From NCBI RefSeq assembly GCF_001625215.2, contig NC_030386.2, forward strand, positions 21,856,545 through 21,920,544: a stretch of 64,000 nt of DNA, read 5' to 3'. Shown piece by piece: positions 11,596 to 23,546 of the stretch (position 1 is the first letter of the stretch; each line of letters starts with the position of its first letter). Below the pieces are notes generated by a model. It searched no databases. It was not told the DNA's origin and was given only the letters and a program-made list of their open reading frames with translations. This DNA is from Daucus carota subsp. sativus (Eukaryota > Streptophyta > Magnoliopsida > Apiales > Apiaceae). Made by a program: the position numbers and the translations under genes.

Positions 11596-14500
11596 TCATT
11601 TTATAAGAATGCATCTTATAGGAGATCCCTCTGCACCCACCAATCTTAGTGGCAAGCAGTGGATATTATATAATCCGGCTTTCACATCATCTAGTTTTAA
11701 GCCTTCAACTAGAATGATTTCCTGAATCACAGTTCCAGCAGGGTTAGTGTTTGATACTATACCGTATCTAGCAAAGCTTTTTATAATTCCATATTACAAG
11801 AGAGAAAATCTAGTGAATTCATTGTCACGGAACAAATATAAGAAAAATGACCAGGGGCATAGAACATAATAACAATTATATCATTGAAGTGATAACTATG
11901 GGAACTATGAGTCTGTCAGACACTTATTAGTCACCCACCCAGACCAGCTAAGGAATACATTTAAGATCACAACTTAACAAATGTAAGAAAAATAAGAGAT
12001 ATGTAATGGGAGGCTTAACAGAAGCCCTCTTTAATAATAACAGAGAAAGAAATCGCTCACTCGTCATAGCAAAGTATGGCCCCTTTTCTGTTATTCTTAC
12101 TTCATCTGTAAGGCTACAGAGTGCGGTTAGTCATCCATTGAACCAAAAGATTATAACCCTTGTTCCAATACAAGGAAAGATGAACAAATTTAGTTGCGAA
12201 TGATCAAGTTACACAAGCTTGGTTGGCCAGAGAAACTGATAAGATGGTTCCAAAGTTATTACGACAACATGTCACTAGGTTATTGCCAATGAAAAATATG
12301 TCACTACCCAAGTGCACTTGACAGAGGAGCTTGAGAAGCAGATTACAATGGAGATGAATAAGCCCCTTGATGAACTGAATCATGGAGAGATTATTAAGCT
12401 ATACGTATTTGCACAGCATTTGAAAGTTAACGCAGATGTAGTTGTCGAGGTAAAACATCCATTTGATGTGACTAGTAACAGAACTGCAATAATAGCTTTA
12501 GAACATAATGGATCGGAGACCTGAATCTCTAAGAGAGTCAGAGAGATCCAGTATTTCCAGATGTTCAAAATCACTGTTACAGGAAACATGAACTGCATCA
12601 CATGACTCTGTGGGATGCATTAAGTACTCTACCTACTTTATGTTAATGGTATCTTTTTGGTTGCTTAGATATTATGGTCAGGACTCCGCTGGTGTTGCCC
12701 CAGTGCTTCAAGGAGATTCTGCATTGCCTTCGCCTCTATTAGGACTTGTTCTTCCACCTATTATTTCCAGTATAATTTCTGTTTATATATAATATAAACT
12801 CCTGAAAAACATGAAGATGTTTTCACACAAAATGTAATGTAGAAGCACGGAGATCAGGAGTGAAGAACCTGTGGCTGAGAAGAATACGATTATCATTTTC
12901 CGGGGTACGTAGTAGCAGTCTTTTCATATTTTTCAATTTAATGGACTAGATAGCCGTATCGGGGGGAGTGGGGATTTGAAGCCATGGCCTTTTGGCCTCG
13001 CGGAAGGGGGGATTGGGAGAAGCAGATGTGTAAATAGGTGTATATAGTTTTAAACAATGTTATGCATGAAGTTCTAGTCCAAGAAAAGGTGAAGATTTCT
13101 AGCATGCAGACCTTTAAATTATAGAGCTCTCAGCTCTGACATCGATAATATCTAAGGCAAAAGGAAGTTTTAAAACTTAGCTTTAAAGGTTTCGTAAAAG
13201 AAAGGAACAATATCCTTACTCTTCCTTCAAGGAATACGACGTGAGCAGGAATCGCATCATCAGCAGCAGCAACAGATAAATAATCAGTCCCTGGATCCCA
13301 GAACAAAAGAATTGCATTAGTGCACCTGTCACACCACTCTTTTTGCAATTGTCACACCATAATCTTACTAATACATACGGATTACATCATTAGCAGAAAT
13401 ATATTTCTCTCGAGCATTATATGAGACAAAGGCACAAGCCACAGAATATTGCAACTCAGATATGCAAGGATTAGATGATTTTATTATTAGCACAAACATA
13501 TACAGAGTGACAAGATGAATTGATGCCATCTTTACATACCAACAAGTTTTATGTCAGTGTTATCCACTAGCCACTGTGCCCCATCCTTCATGAAACCCAC
13601 AAAGCTTGAGTCAAACTCCTCCTTCCACATTAGTCCCCTAAAAAAGGGAGAAATTTTAAAAAATCGTGCCTGATAATTTGTATTATAACTGAAGTTCAAA
13701 TTATGAAAAAGACTAAACAAATGGCCAGTTCAGTCTAAAGGGATATACATGTAAGGAACCTAGGGCTTAGCTAAGCCATAGTTACATTTCATATATCAAC
13801 TATTTTCCTACCTAATATGTGGTTTGGTGTGCCCACTTTTAACATTAGCATATAAATCATAACATGACACTATTGTATACAGTCAAACAAGAACTTGAAA
13901 AGAATACTAATATATACATCGAACAGAATCAAAATTTACAAAAAAATTTTAAGAAATAGCAAGATGAAAAGGAAAAAAAAAAAAAAAGTTCTAATGTTTA
14001 TTGCAAATGTGCATGTTCCACTGATCATTAGATGATGCAAGCGACACTTTCAGAATAAAATGGTACGATCTCAGATACAACATCACCACAGCATTATCTA
14101 CCAATATATAAACATAAATTATGGCAATCACATACCTGTCGGTGTTTAGTGTTCTAAAAAGTACACGCCTAACTCCTTTGGGGATATTTAAGGACTTCAT
14201 AACTTCAGCTAAGACAAATCACAAAAGGTTCTGTTAATTTAGAAACTAATAAAATAGTAGATACAGTAAACATAAAATAATAATGGCTAGTTTACATATA
14301 CACTCCTATTAAAGGTTAGGCTTTATCAGTGAACTGAACTTTGAAACTTGTATGGTACTTTCTCTGATTCAATATTACTAGATCACTCAGTTCAGGGGTT
14401 TGAAGTTTTGAACATCATCAAAGATGTATTACTACCACAAAATACAGACAATTGCACATGTTGCCGTGAATTGAAATTATAGTGGGTATCTAGATATGTG

Positions 14501-17218
14501 CTGCAAATTATAGTTACCCTGAATAGAAGGTAATGGAGTTCATAGTAATCCTCTCAGCAACATGAATTAGGCTTTCCCAAGAGGACCATAAATTTGTTGG
14601 ATGTTCTTGGGAAAATTGACCAAACATAAGATATAAAAATAAAAGGGTGGCAATTAGAATCGTATAGTTTTTAGTGGAGCTTATTCTTTGAAGGAGAGAG
14701 AATACTGTCTTCAAGCATTCCAGAATACAAAAGGAAACTGAAATATTACAACCAATAACCAATCAACATTCAACAGTTGGTGAATAATTGAACATTTGCT
14801 CCATAATGACAAGTCGTCAATTGAATTTAGGGGCATAATATAGAACCAAAATTGTGGCTTTATCTGTACCTCACACACAATTCCATGATTTCAGCAGCTA
14901 AACAGTTTTTTCTAATCGTAAAGGCTAGGATGTTGTAGCATTGTAGGCTTATAGGAGTATAAAATGGTCAGAACCCAATTTGCACTGCATTTATGGTTTT
15001 TTACTTCTGTATCCCAATATCAGTTTGTATATCCAGATATAAGTGAAAATGATGCTTAACAATTGGAAAAACCTAAGAAGCTCATATAAGTAATCTAAAT
15101 GTTTTCAAGTTGGAAATAACTAAGAACATTGATACTCAACATATATATAGCCCCAAAAAAAATTATCTGTGGATGCTTCAGATCAAATAGTAATCTAGAT
15201 GACATAAAAGGGGGTACCTGTTATATTTGAATCTCTTGGAACATCAACTAACAAACCAGGACCTGTGAAAAATTACAAAATCTGTAATTTGGAGAGCTTT
15301 CTCAATACCAGGAAATCATCAAACTTCTCATACAATTTATAACCTATGCTATAATGGACAAAAACTTCACCCAACATTTCAAAAACATGAACTCAGAGAT
15401 TTATCAAACTAAGGTACTCTGAGATCTCCCCAACTTAAGTAGCAAAACCCTAGGAATTTAAGCATTTAAAGACTCTAAATTCTTCCAGTAAATCACCAAC
15501 AATTAGAAGTGGATGCCATTTAATCAGTATACATAAATTTATCTTGGATTAAAAACTACTGTAGGAAAACCAGAAAGGATGATAAAAAAAAAATCAATAA
15601 TCTCTAGCTATTTAATTAAAGAGAGCCTGATGCTCTCATTCTATCCAGTAGGTCAAACTTTCCTCCTTCAGTTCCAGTTCTTTCTTATGCGAGTTTTATT
15701 TTTTAAAAGCGAACATATTGGGTAGAAAACTCGGATAAATATATTCTCTAAATTACAAAAAGTTAAGCTGAACAAAGATTTTAACTATAATTCATAGGCT
15801 TAGTTGCTGATTTGAATGGATAAGGGACTCAACGTTGTACAGTGCATAAGGTTGCTCGAACAGGGTGAAGCATCCGAGCCAACAAAGAAGATCAGTTACA
15901 AATGAAGGGACAAGTCCATTTACACCGAAACAGTCATCACATACTGATGCAGGACAGATCACAGAAAGATGGATTTTGATATTAAAAAACAGACTATGAT
16001 ACAGATCATATGACATTAGAAGAATAATTAATCGATATTATTCCCAATGAAATTTAAGTTGAAGACTAAGATAGTATATGAAGGATAAAAAGTTTGTAAA
16101 GTGGATAGAAACCTAACGGACTGAGGCTCATAAACGATTGGACTCATTATAAATAAACTGCACTAAATATATCTAAACTAACGAATATTATATACATAAA
16201 ACCTCTTCAATTTCGTTTCTCATCACATTCTCAACAGTTTGACACCTAAATGTAAAAATATTCCTCTTTGCACGTAAGTCCTAACATAATGACCCTTTCA
16301 CCACACCGTATTCGCGACATCCCACACTCCAAATCAATCCCAGAATTTGCTCACCATTCAGTATTACAAACACTTGGACACCGTTTCGACATACAAATCT
16401 CCAAATGAGGAACAACCTAGATATCGAGGTACCACTCCAAAGCCTTGATCGTTGCCTATAAATAGCCCAAGGAATAAAATACAGGGGTAATTGTAATTTT
16501 TTACACACTCCTACACATATATTGATGTACCACCCCCGGCCAGCATTGTTTTGCTATACCAATGCAGCAGCTACACTACAATTGCGACAACAAGAACAGG
16601 AGAAAGAGGACTGTGCCAGAATAGGCCTTATAAAAAAAAATTATATAATTCAAAGATATAAGCTAGAACATAGTAGAATTCTATCAAACCGTAATCAAAA
16701 ATCGTATAATTTAACCTTGTTGCTTGCCTAATCATTATGTAATTATTCAAAACACAAACACACATACACAATGTATATTAGAAAGCTTGAGAAAATAGTG
16801 AAGTACCATTGAGCACATCTAAGTCAAGAGTATCAACATCAAAGCCAGCATCAAAATAATCAGCAATCATATGCCCTGGTGCATCAACATGAGTACCGGC
16901 ATGAAGAGGTAACTTCATAACTGAGAAATTATAAAGTGACCCATTCCTCATATTTGAAGATAGTGTCAGTAAATCTACAAGCTTAATTGGATGCCCACAA
17001 AGTGTCTTTTGTGTCAATCTATGTGTAATATCAATAATTCTACCATTCCCATAAATTTCTCTTCTGATTGGTTGTAAAGTTTGGGTCTTTTCAAAACAAG
17101 AAGCTTCATCATCATCACATGGAGATGGGTATGCTTCATTTGGTAATGAAATAGATACAGAAAATAATATAGTTGCAAGAAGTTGAGTGTACACTAACAA
17201 GGTCAATAAAACCCTCAT
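11596..17218 (-). CDS. Cyclase family / kynurenine-formamidase-like secreted protein, copy 2
   Basis: Six exons on the minus strand: 17218..16807, 15262..15218, 14208..14136, 13637..13540, 13290..13220 and 11721..11596. Every exon has the same length and phase as in copy 1, again giving 825 bp and 274 aa. The ATG at 17218 aligns with the start of copy 1. The next in-frame codons upstream contain no ATG. The metal-binding motif [11 protein letters not shown] is at 106-116 and the C-terminus is [19 protein letters not shown]. Most differences lie in the signal peptide and in residues 25-90, while the catalytic core is nearly unchanged, which suggests both copies are under selection. It is the tandem neighbour of copy 1, head to tail, with a unit of about 6.6 kb. 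Introns 1 and 5 are each about 1.5 kb. Confidence 0.93.
12255..12790 (+). pseudogene. Unidentified coding-like relic inside intron 5 of cyclase copy 2
   Basis: An open stretch of about 80 codons at 12280-12524 (containing [19 protein letters not shown] and [17 protein letters not shown]) lies on the strand opposite the host gene. It is followed at 12670-12780 by [20 protein letters not shown] in another frame. Intron 5 of copy 1 holds a diverged counterpart at about 5730-6190. It looks like the remains of a retrocopy or inserted gene that predates the duplication. I do not recognise the family, and no start codon fits an intact gene. Confidence 0.35.
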
Positions 17219-17613
17219 GTTTGTGTGACTTGCCAAACCCAGAGGGGGATTTCTCTTGTAAAATCAGCTATAGATAGCATATATTTTTTGCAGTCACATC
17301 ACAGTCACTTTCTTATCTTTTTCTACGCATTGTAAAAAGTGGTCTCAAATCATACTGTATTCGGAAAGGCAGGACTCGGGAGGGGTATTTATTCCATAAA
17401 TTCATAATTTATTATTTTATATATTTAATTTAGAATAATAAATATACTAAAAGTTGGATGGCAAGATCCCGGACAAGTCATATGGTGGTCTTTCCTGGCC
17501 AATTGTCACCTGTTGCGGGCTTGCGGCACAATTTTTCCTGCAAAAAAAAATATATGACCGTCAAAATATCATCTTCAAAATAAAAAATTTATTTTTAAAT
17601 GGAACCATGTGAG

Positions 17614-18095
17614 TAGGGCTGTAATCGAGCTGAGCTGAGTCGAACACTGTCAGGCTCAGCTCAAATTCGATAGAAAAGTTCGGAGCTCGAGTCGAGGTCG
17701 ATCGAGCCTTTAATTTCAAGTTCGAAACTCGGTTCGTAAACAGTTTGATAGGCTCGAGTTCGGCTCGAAAGCTCGAACCGAGTCACCAAATATTGAAAAA
17801 AAACTCGAAATATGATCGGTTTGGCTCGATTTCGAGTTAACTGAATATATAAATTATAAATAAAATATTAAATATATTTGTAATACAAATATATTTATAA
17901 TAAAAAAAATTAAAAATAATAGAAGCTCGATAAGACTCCCGAACCTTATGAGCCGAGTAATATGAAGTTCGAGCTCGGCTCGATAAAACATCCAATTAGT
18001 TTGAGCTCGAGCTCGGCTCGATTATTACCGAATCAAATTCAAATTTTTTACGAGCGGAGTTCGAATAGCTCACGAACACTTGTTAGTTTACACTT
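17614..18095. mobile_element. hAT-like MITE rich in GAGCTCG/CGAGC motifs
   Basis: It begins tagggctgtaatcgagctgag and is packed at both ends with self-complementary words (gagctcg, ggctcga, ttcgag) around an AT-rich centre. It ends at about 18095 near gttagtttacac. The same design, with a cleaner target duplication, is seen at 48.96-49.57 kb. The right border is eroded, so the end is approximate. Confidence 0.6.
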
Positions 18096-19211
18096 TCATA
18101 TCTGACTATTCTTCATCGCTTGCAAGATACACATAGAGATCAATTTTTTCTTTAATCCATAATGCGAAGTGGACTTTTACAAATATTGGATGCAATTGTC
18201 GGGAGCACCCTAACTGTACTGGAGTTACCCTCATGCGACTTGCGAGAGCCACTACAATTAACATTATTGGGCTTTAAATGCCCAACAGAGTTTTTGTGGA
18301 CGTTATGGAAAGCAGAGCAATTGGACCTCTGGACCGGTCTCTGGGTAAATACCCTACCAGGGGCCCAAAGTACGGTCCAATAAAGACAATCTTGTACGCT
18401 CCTTCCGCCTGTCCCTTAATTTATCTGTTTTCTCTTGTCTCTGCGTAGACGCTATAATTATTTGTACCAAATCACAAATATGTTTTTTACTCTCCTGTTT
18501 TTCATTTTTAAGTGAATAATGGAAGGACTTGTCGGCACATATTTTAAGACCATTAACTGCATCATTTTAAAATTGCTTGATTTTAATAGATATGAAATAT
18601 TAGTTGGATGATTTTTTGCTATTATCGTGAAATTGGCAAAGAGATTAAAGAGATTTATTAGAATTAAACGTTAAGTCGACACTGCTGATGGGGGAAGAGG
18701 CCAGGAATGGGAGTAAAAATAGGTCACGTCTATAGTGGAAAGAAAAGAAGGATTACATCAACCTCATGACAGCCTATGCTCTCCTGGGAAGTGATTGGAT
18801 CACAGCTTATTGCGATGTATATGAACGCAGATGAATATATGGGTGGTGGCCTGGTGGGGAAATGCAAATGCATCACAGCCTTTTTATTCATCATATTATT
18901 GTGTATACTTAATTACTTTTTTAATTACTTACTGTATTTGTTTTTGGTATTTGGTAGTATATGATTCCTTCTAATCCTACCAACTCATGTGTTTATCTCC
19001 TCAACCGCAGTTTTGCGAAGTTCGCCAGTCGTGCATTGTGGTCTGGTTATTATTTTATATATCTTATATTTATTTAGCTATTTATCTGCTTGAAGCCTTG
19101 AACTAAGATATGGAGTTTAAACGTGTTCGAATATATGGATGAGTTGACAGACTACGATATTCTTCCGACCTAACAATGTTTTAAAAATATTTCCTAGCGC
19201 CGCTTATGTAA
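18096..19211. other. Intergenic DNA without recognisable genes
   Basis: Short ORFs only. A partial Stowaway-like end (ctccttccgcctgtccc) lies at about 18399, but I could not find its partner. Confidence 0.4.
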
Positions 19212-19219
19212 CCTACGGA

Positions 19220-19722
19220 CAGGGGCGGATGTACCCTTTGGTCAGTGGGTGGAGAGGACCCCACTGAACCTTGAGTGTCAACATAGGATATAAAAAAAAT
19301 TATAAGTCGGGAACCCACCGTCAAAAAAACACCAACCCACACAAATATATGTCAGTTTGTTTTAACCCAGCCCATTAGTTTAAGATAGAATAGCTCATAG
19401 TTCATAGTAGCCCACTTAATCAAACTAACCTGCTGCAAGCCGAATTGGATATTGGAATTCTGAAAATTCTACAAAACAAACTAAAACTACGTATACTTAT
19501 TAAAAAAAAAAACCACGTATACATTAAAATTAAATTAAACCTAACACAGCTTTTCGTTTTTGCCAAATCGTGGGTTGCTGGCTCCTTGCTAAAACTTGTC
19601 GGCATCTATTTTTTCTGTTGCGGGTTTGAATCTCCACTTCCATCTCTATTCTCCGGTCTCTCCTCTTTATCACTGTTTTCGTATAAGGAACCCACTGGAA
19701 AAAAATTCTGAATCCGCCACTG
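19220..19722. mobile_element. hAT-type MITE with perfect 8-bp target duplication
   Basis: The ends are caggggcggat and atccgccactg, the CAGNGGCGGA inverted repeat typical of plant hAT derivatives. The 8-bp duplication cctacgga lies at 19212-19219 and 19723-19730, identical on both sides. The 503-bp interior has no transposase. Confidence 0.92.
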
Positions 19723-19730
19723 CCTACGGA

Positions 19731-20600
19731 AGAAGTAATTTAACATGAGTGCAAAGTATAATAATATCCCACATTTTTCAAAAGAAATGAGAAGAGAGAA
19801 GAAGGACAATGAGAGGGAGAAAAGGAGGACAATGAGAATTTATAGAAATTTTAACTCGGGATGGATTTTTTGTTACAAAGTTTTTCCATCTTTTTGTCAA
19901 TGATGATGTTATTTTTGTCACAGAGTCTTTCCATATTTTGCTTCTAATTATTCAAAATGATTGAAATATATTATTTTATTGAAAGAAAAGGAATTAGTAC
20001 AATAATGACAAACCATACGGCATCTATAAGAATAATCGAGTCGAATAAATACAAAACAGGTCATATTGCTGATTAATCTAGTATTTATGAAGACAAGATC
20101 AAACGATTTGTTCAAATTGATATATGTACATGTATCGTCTTCACCATAACCAGTTTGAGCTATCGATCGTAATTACAATCTCATATAAATCTTTATCACT
20201 GAATCAAACCATTGAAAATCCGACAGATCCAATGTCCTGCACACAAAGCATACCTGAAACACACAAAGGTTACCAAGCTCTCACAAAAGAAAATAAACAA
20301 AACTCAGATAAATTGATAAAAAAACTCACGCAAAAGAGATTTTATCAAACAAAATATACAATCTTGAAAGATAAAAATCCTTACCTGAAATATCGTTGCA
20401 AAACAAAAACAATGCAAAGAAAATAACTGATCTAGGGTTTTTCAGCGGTGAAAACCGATGAAAGCCCCTCACGACGGCTAGGAAAAATGAAGAGGTTGGG
20501 AGAAGTAAATTAAGATTTATAAATGAATAAACTGTTTGGCAAAGAAGTGCTTATTGCCAAACAGGCACTTCGTTTAACTAATTATATATTTTAGTAATGC
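19731..20600. other. Intergenic DNA without recognisable genes
   Basis: AT-rich, with scattered short ORFs lacking similarity. A self-complementary word around 20540-20575 (tttggcaaagaagtgctt ... gccaaacaggcacttc) looks like a MITE end whose partner I could not place. Confidence 0.35.
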
Positions 20601-20601
20601 A

Positions 20602-21500
20602 CTAGATTATAGCCCGTGCAAGTCACGGGAGTTTTTTAATTATTTATAAAAATATTATAAATGGTGTGAAAGAATTTAATTTATAAATAATAAATACAAA
20701 TTTTTAATTAAATTAAATTTTAAATTATGATTTGTTTGTAAGTCAGAACTATTGTAAAAATATATAGGTTCCACTTTTCAAACTTGTTTCTGTAAAAAAA
20801 AAAAAAAAAAAAACTTGTCACACATATTGGATCATCCAACAGTGACGATGCAATATGAAATACACCATCACACGCCTCAATGACTTCAAATAAACTATTG
20901 TAATCAAGTCATTCCTCATATGTCTCATGCCAAAGTATTAAATTCTTTCTATCAAATTTTAATATACTTTGAGTTGAATACGTGAGGTCAATTTCCATTA
21001 GATTATATTTACAAATGTATTCATATTAAATGTATTCATATTAGAACTATTTTAATGTGATTTAAATTTGACTTATTAATTTTAAAATATATTATATAAA
21101 AATAATTTTGTAACGGTGCGATTTATATGATTCCACAATTAAAACTGGTACGAAATATTTATTTTAGATTAAAATATCCGGCTTATTAATTTTAAAATAT
21201 ATTAGATAAACATAATTTTGTGACGGTGCGATTTATATGATTTTACAATTAAAACTAGTAGGAAATATTTATTTAGGATTTAAAAAAATCATAAACATGT
21301 GAAAGACAAAATTTGTTTTGGATTCAGAAAAAGAATTATAAACATGTAAGTAGATATCAGTTGTCTTATAGAATAGAAGTTAATTTTGTTCTAATCTAAC
21401 GGTGCTTATTTGTTCAATATACGATCCAACGGACGCTAAGATTTTGAACCATGCGACCAAATTATCTCCCTCATGCTTATTATATATAAGTATATAATAC
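20602..21500 (-). mobile_element. Helitron-like non-autonomous element (3' end at 20602)
   Basis: Read on the minus strand, the element ends with hairpin cccgtgacttgcacggg (20613-20629), then ctataat, then CTAG (20602-20605), followed by T. That is the Helitron 3' signature of a hairpin before CTRR with a T on the host side. The 5' end is less certain; a TATATAA/gcatgaggg block near 21470-21500 resembles known Helitron starts. A duplicated about 80-bp block sits inside at 21059-21150 and 21179-21265. Confidence 0.5.
20780..20818 (+). repeat. Poly(A) micro-insertion
   Basis: aaacttgt (20780-20787) and aaacttgt (20811-20818) flank ttctgt plus 17 A. The words before the A run match the 3' end of the LINE copy at 43.35 kb (ctttctgt plus poly A). 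The duplication is only 8 bp because the A run hides its border. Confidence 0.45.
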
Positions 21501-21942
21501 GTATATATAGGTTCCTACTCCATTCCGCATCTTTTCTAAACTAAAATTACAAACTGAAATAAAAAAATATCTCTAAATCACTTTAAAATATAACACATAT
21601 GGTGTGCAAATGTGTGGGGATGAAGAAAAATATAATCATGAATTTAGATTTCAAAAAAAATTCACCGATCGACGGAAAAATTCAATTTAAAAATGGAGGG
21701 ATTGTGCAAAATTATGTGTGAGAGGATGTATGTTAATTGTATATGATGACTTCCAAAGAAGTGTCAAATTATATTTAATCAAAGAGTCTATATTACATTA
21801 TTACTTTGTAGTTTGTATGTTAATCTTGATTCGTATTTAGATGAAAAGTGGGTAAAATGGTGGGACCTACCAATATTTAATAATAGATTTGAGATAGTGT
21901 AGGAAAGTAGTGGGTGTAATAGTAGTTTTTATTGTTAAGAGC

Positions 21943-22544
21943 TAGGGTTAAAAATGGGGTGGGGAAAATGGGGAACCCGCCCTAACCCGCTCCGAATGGG
22001 GCAGATCCGCCCCGCTGATATGGGGAATGGGGCAGTGACGGGGAATGATTTTCTGCCCCGCCAAAATATGGGGCAAGTATGGTATTTGTTGAATCCCCGC
22101 GGGGATTCCCCGCCCCGCCCCACATATATTTGATATAAATAAATAATTATATTTAATATAATATTTTTATTATATTTAATATAATATATTTATTATATTT
22201 AATATTATTATTTTTAATACACAAAACTATAATTTTACAATGTATAACATGTCTCTTTGATTTCTATTATAATTAGTTTTTTGCTTTTAATATACATGTC
22301 TCCTATATTTTTATTAAATTCTGAAGAAAAAATTAATTAATTTTAAAATAATTATTTAAAGGTGTAATATTATAGAAGCGGGGCGGGGCGGGGCGAAATT
22401 ATATTAAGTCCCCGATGGGGCGGGGATGGGGATTAAAAATAAATCCCCGCGGGGAATGGGGCGGGGATGAGGCAGGAAAAAATTATGTGGGGCGGGGCTG
22501 GGAAATGAAGTCCCCGCCCCGAACCCGCCCCATTTTTAACCCTA
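21943..22544. mobile_element. hAT-like GC-rich MITE with perfect 8-bp target duplication
   Basis: Inverted ends tagggttaaaaatgggg / ccccatttttaacccta match perfectly over 17 bp. The duplication ttaagagc is at 21935-21942 and 22545-22552. The flanks are filled with ccccgc/gcgggg words and the centre is AT-rich. It sits inside the first bases of the Tourist-like element that follows. Confidence 0.92.
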
Positions 22545-22548
22545 TTAA

Positions 22549-22920
22549 GAGCAAGTCCAACACTATGCTAAGGGGTTCCCTAAAAATATTATAAAATAAT
22601 ATGTCTTAGTGATTTAGCACAAGATTTAGCACATGAGCTCCAATGGTACTCCCTATATTCATTCCCTATTATTATAATAATATTAAATTTAAACAACTTT
22701 GGTGTGGAGGAGAGAGGGAAATGATGTGAAGAAGAGAGAGAAATGAATATTTTAATGATAAAAATAGTTTAGGAGTGGCTAGCATATTCTAAAAATAGGG
22801 AAGGGGAAGCTTGTGCGAGTGATTTAGCACATCACTAGCATAGTGTTGGAGTGCAATTTTATCCCATATTCCCTATTTTTGGATTTAAGACTTGATTTAG
22901 CAAACCTATTGGACTTGCTC
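22549..22920. mobile_element. Tourist/Harbinger-like MITE
   Basis: The inverted ends are gagcaagtccaa and ttggacttgctc, flanked by TAA (22546-22548 and 22921-22923). That 3-bp duplication is typical of PIF/Harbinger MITEs. The interior repeats atagggaa/ttccctat and gatttagcac words. Its first four bases were duplicated by the hAT element inserted there. Confidence 0.85.
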
Positions 22921-23446
22921 TAAATATGAGATAGGAGGTGAAGATAGTGGGTGTAATGAGGAGAAAAACTTACTATTTATAGTAACGTAAAGAAATGAGA
23001 GGGACATCTCAAAATAGTAACCGTGAAAAAATTGAGAGGGACAGAGGGAGTATATACTAACTAAATTATAAAACACATACGAAATTAATATTAACTTTAT
23101 TACTCTTTTAAAATCCAACTCATAGGGGGCACACCTACTAATTGTAACATCTCAATTATCACATCAACATCGTTAGAACACATTTTGCGTTGTTTAGCAC
23201 TTGCTTACTCGAAAATCGTCTTCAAAGAGTACATACTATTTTATACAGGAATCTAAAAAATTTGATACTGTGGGTATGAATTACTATCAGAGTAAGTTGT
23301 TGAAAATATATACATCGTACAAACTTGATCAAAGACATTATTAAGGCTGCTTAAACAAGCTGTGTTCTCCCTAACACAAAGGATGACAGAAAGTATAGGC
23401 CACCAACTTATACAAAACACAGCTCCATGTACTGCTGCAGTGCGAG

Positions 23447-23454
23447 TATAAATA
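23447..23454 (+). promoter_or_regulatory. TATA box of the LRR gene
   Basis: tataaata lies 93 bp before the ATG of the LRR gene, with a pyrimidine-rich leader in between. This is a typical plant TATA-to-start distance. Confidence 0.6.
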
Positions 23455-23546
23455 GATTAAAGCCAACAGTCTCTTATGTCACCAAAATCTATTTAACCAA
23501 CAAAAACTACTACTCCTGCTTAACATCTCTCTCTAACCTTTAACCA

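Larger units (their letters stand above)
21830..23050 (-). mobile_element. Stowaway-like MITE split by nested insertions
   Basis: The right end gggacagagggag at 23038-23050 is followed by TA. Its interior (gatagtgggtgtaat, gagatagtg) matches in reverse complement the element at 25932-26240. The match resumes at about 21840-21934, after the two insertions in the middle. The far left end is degraded. Confidence 0.65.

Noticed and set aside
17219-17236. Longer start of cyclase copy 2
   Set aside because: The upstream codon is TTG. The ATG at 17218 aligns with copy 1.
18162-18383. 73-codon ORF on the plus strand
   Set aside because: No conserved motif or signal, and a single short frame in repeat-rich DNA.
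19620-19640. tRNA-like B box (gggtttgaatc)
   Set aside because: It lies inside the hAT MITE; there is no A box at the right distance and no cloverleaf.
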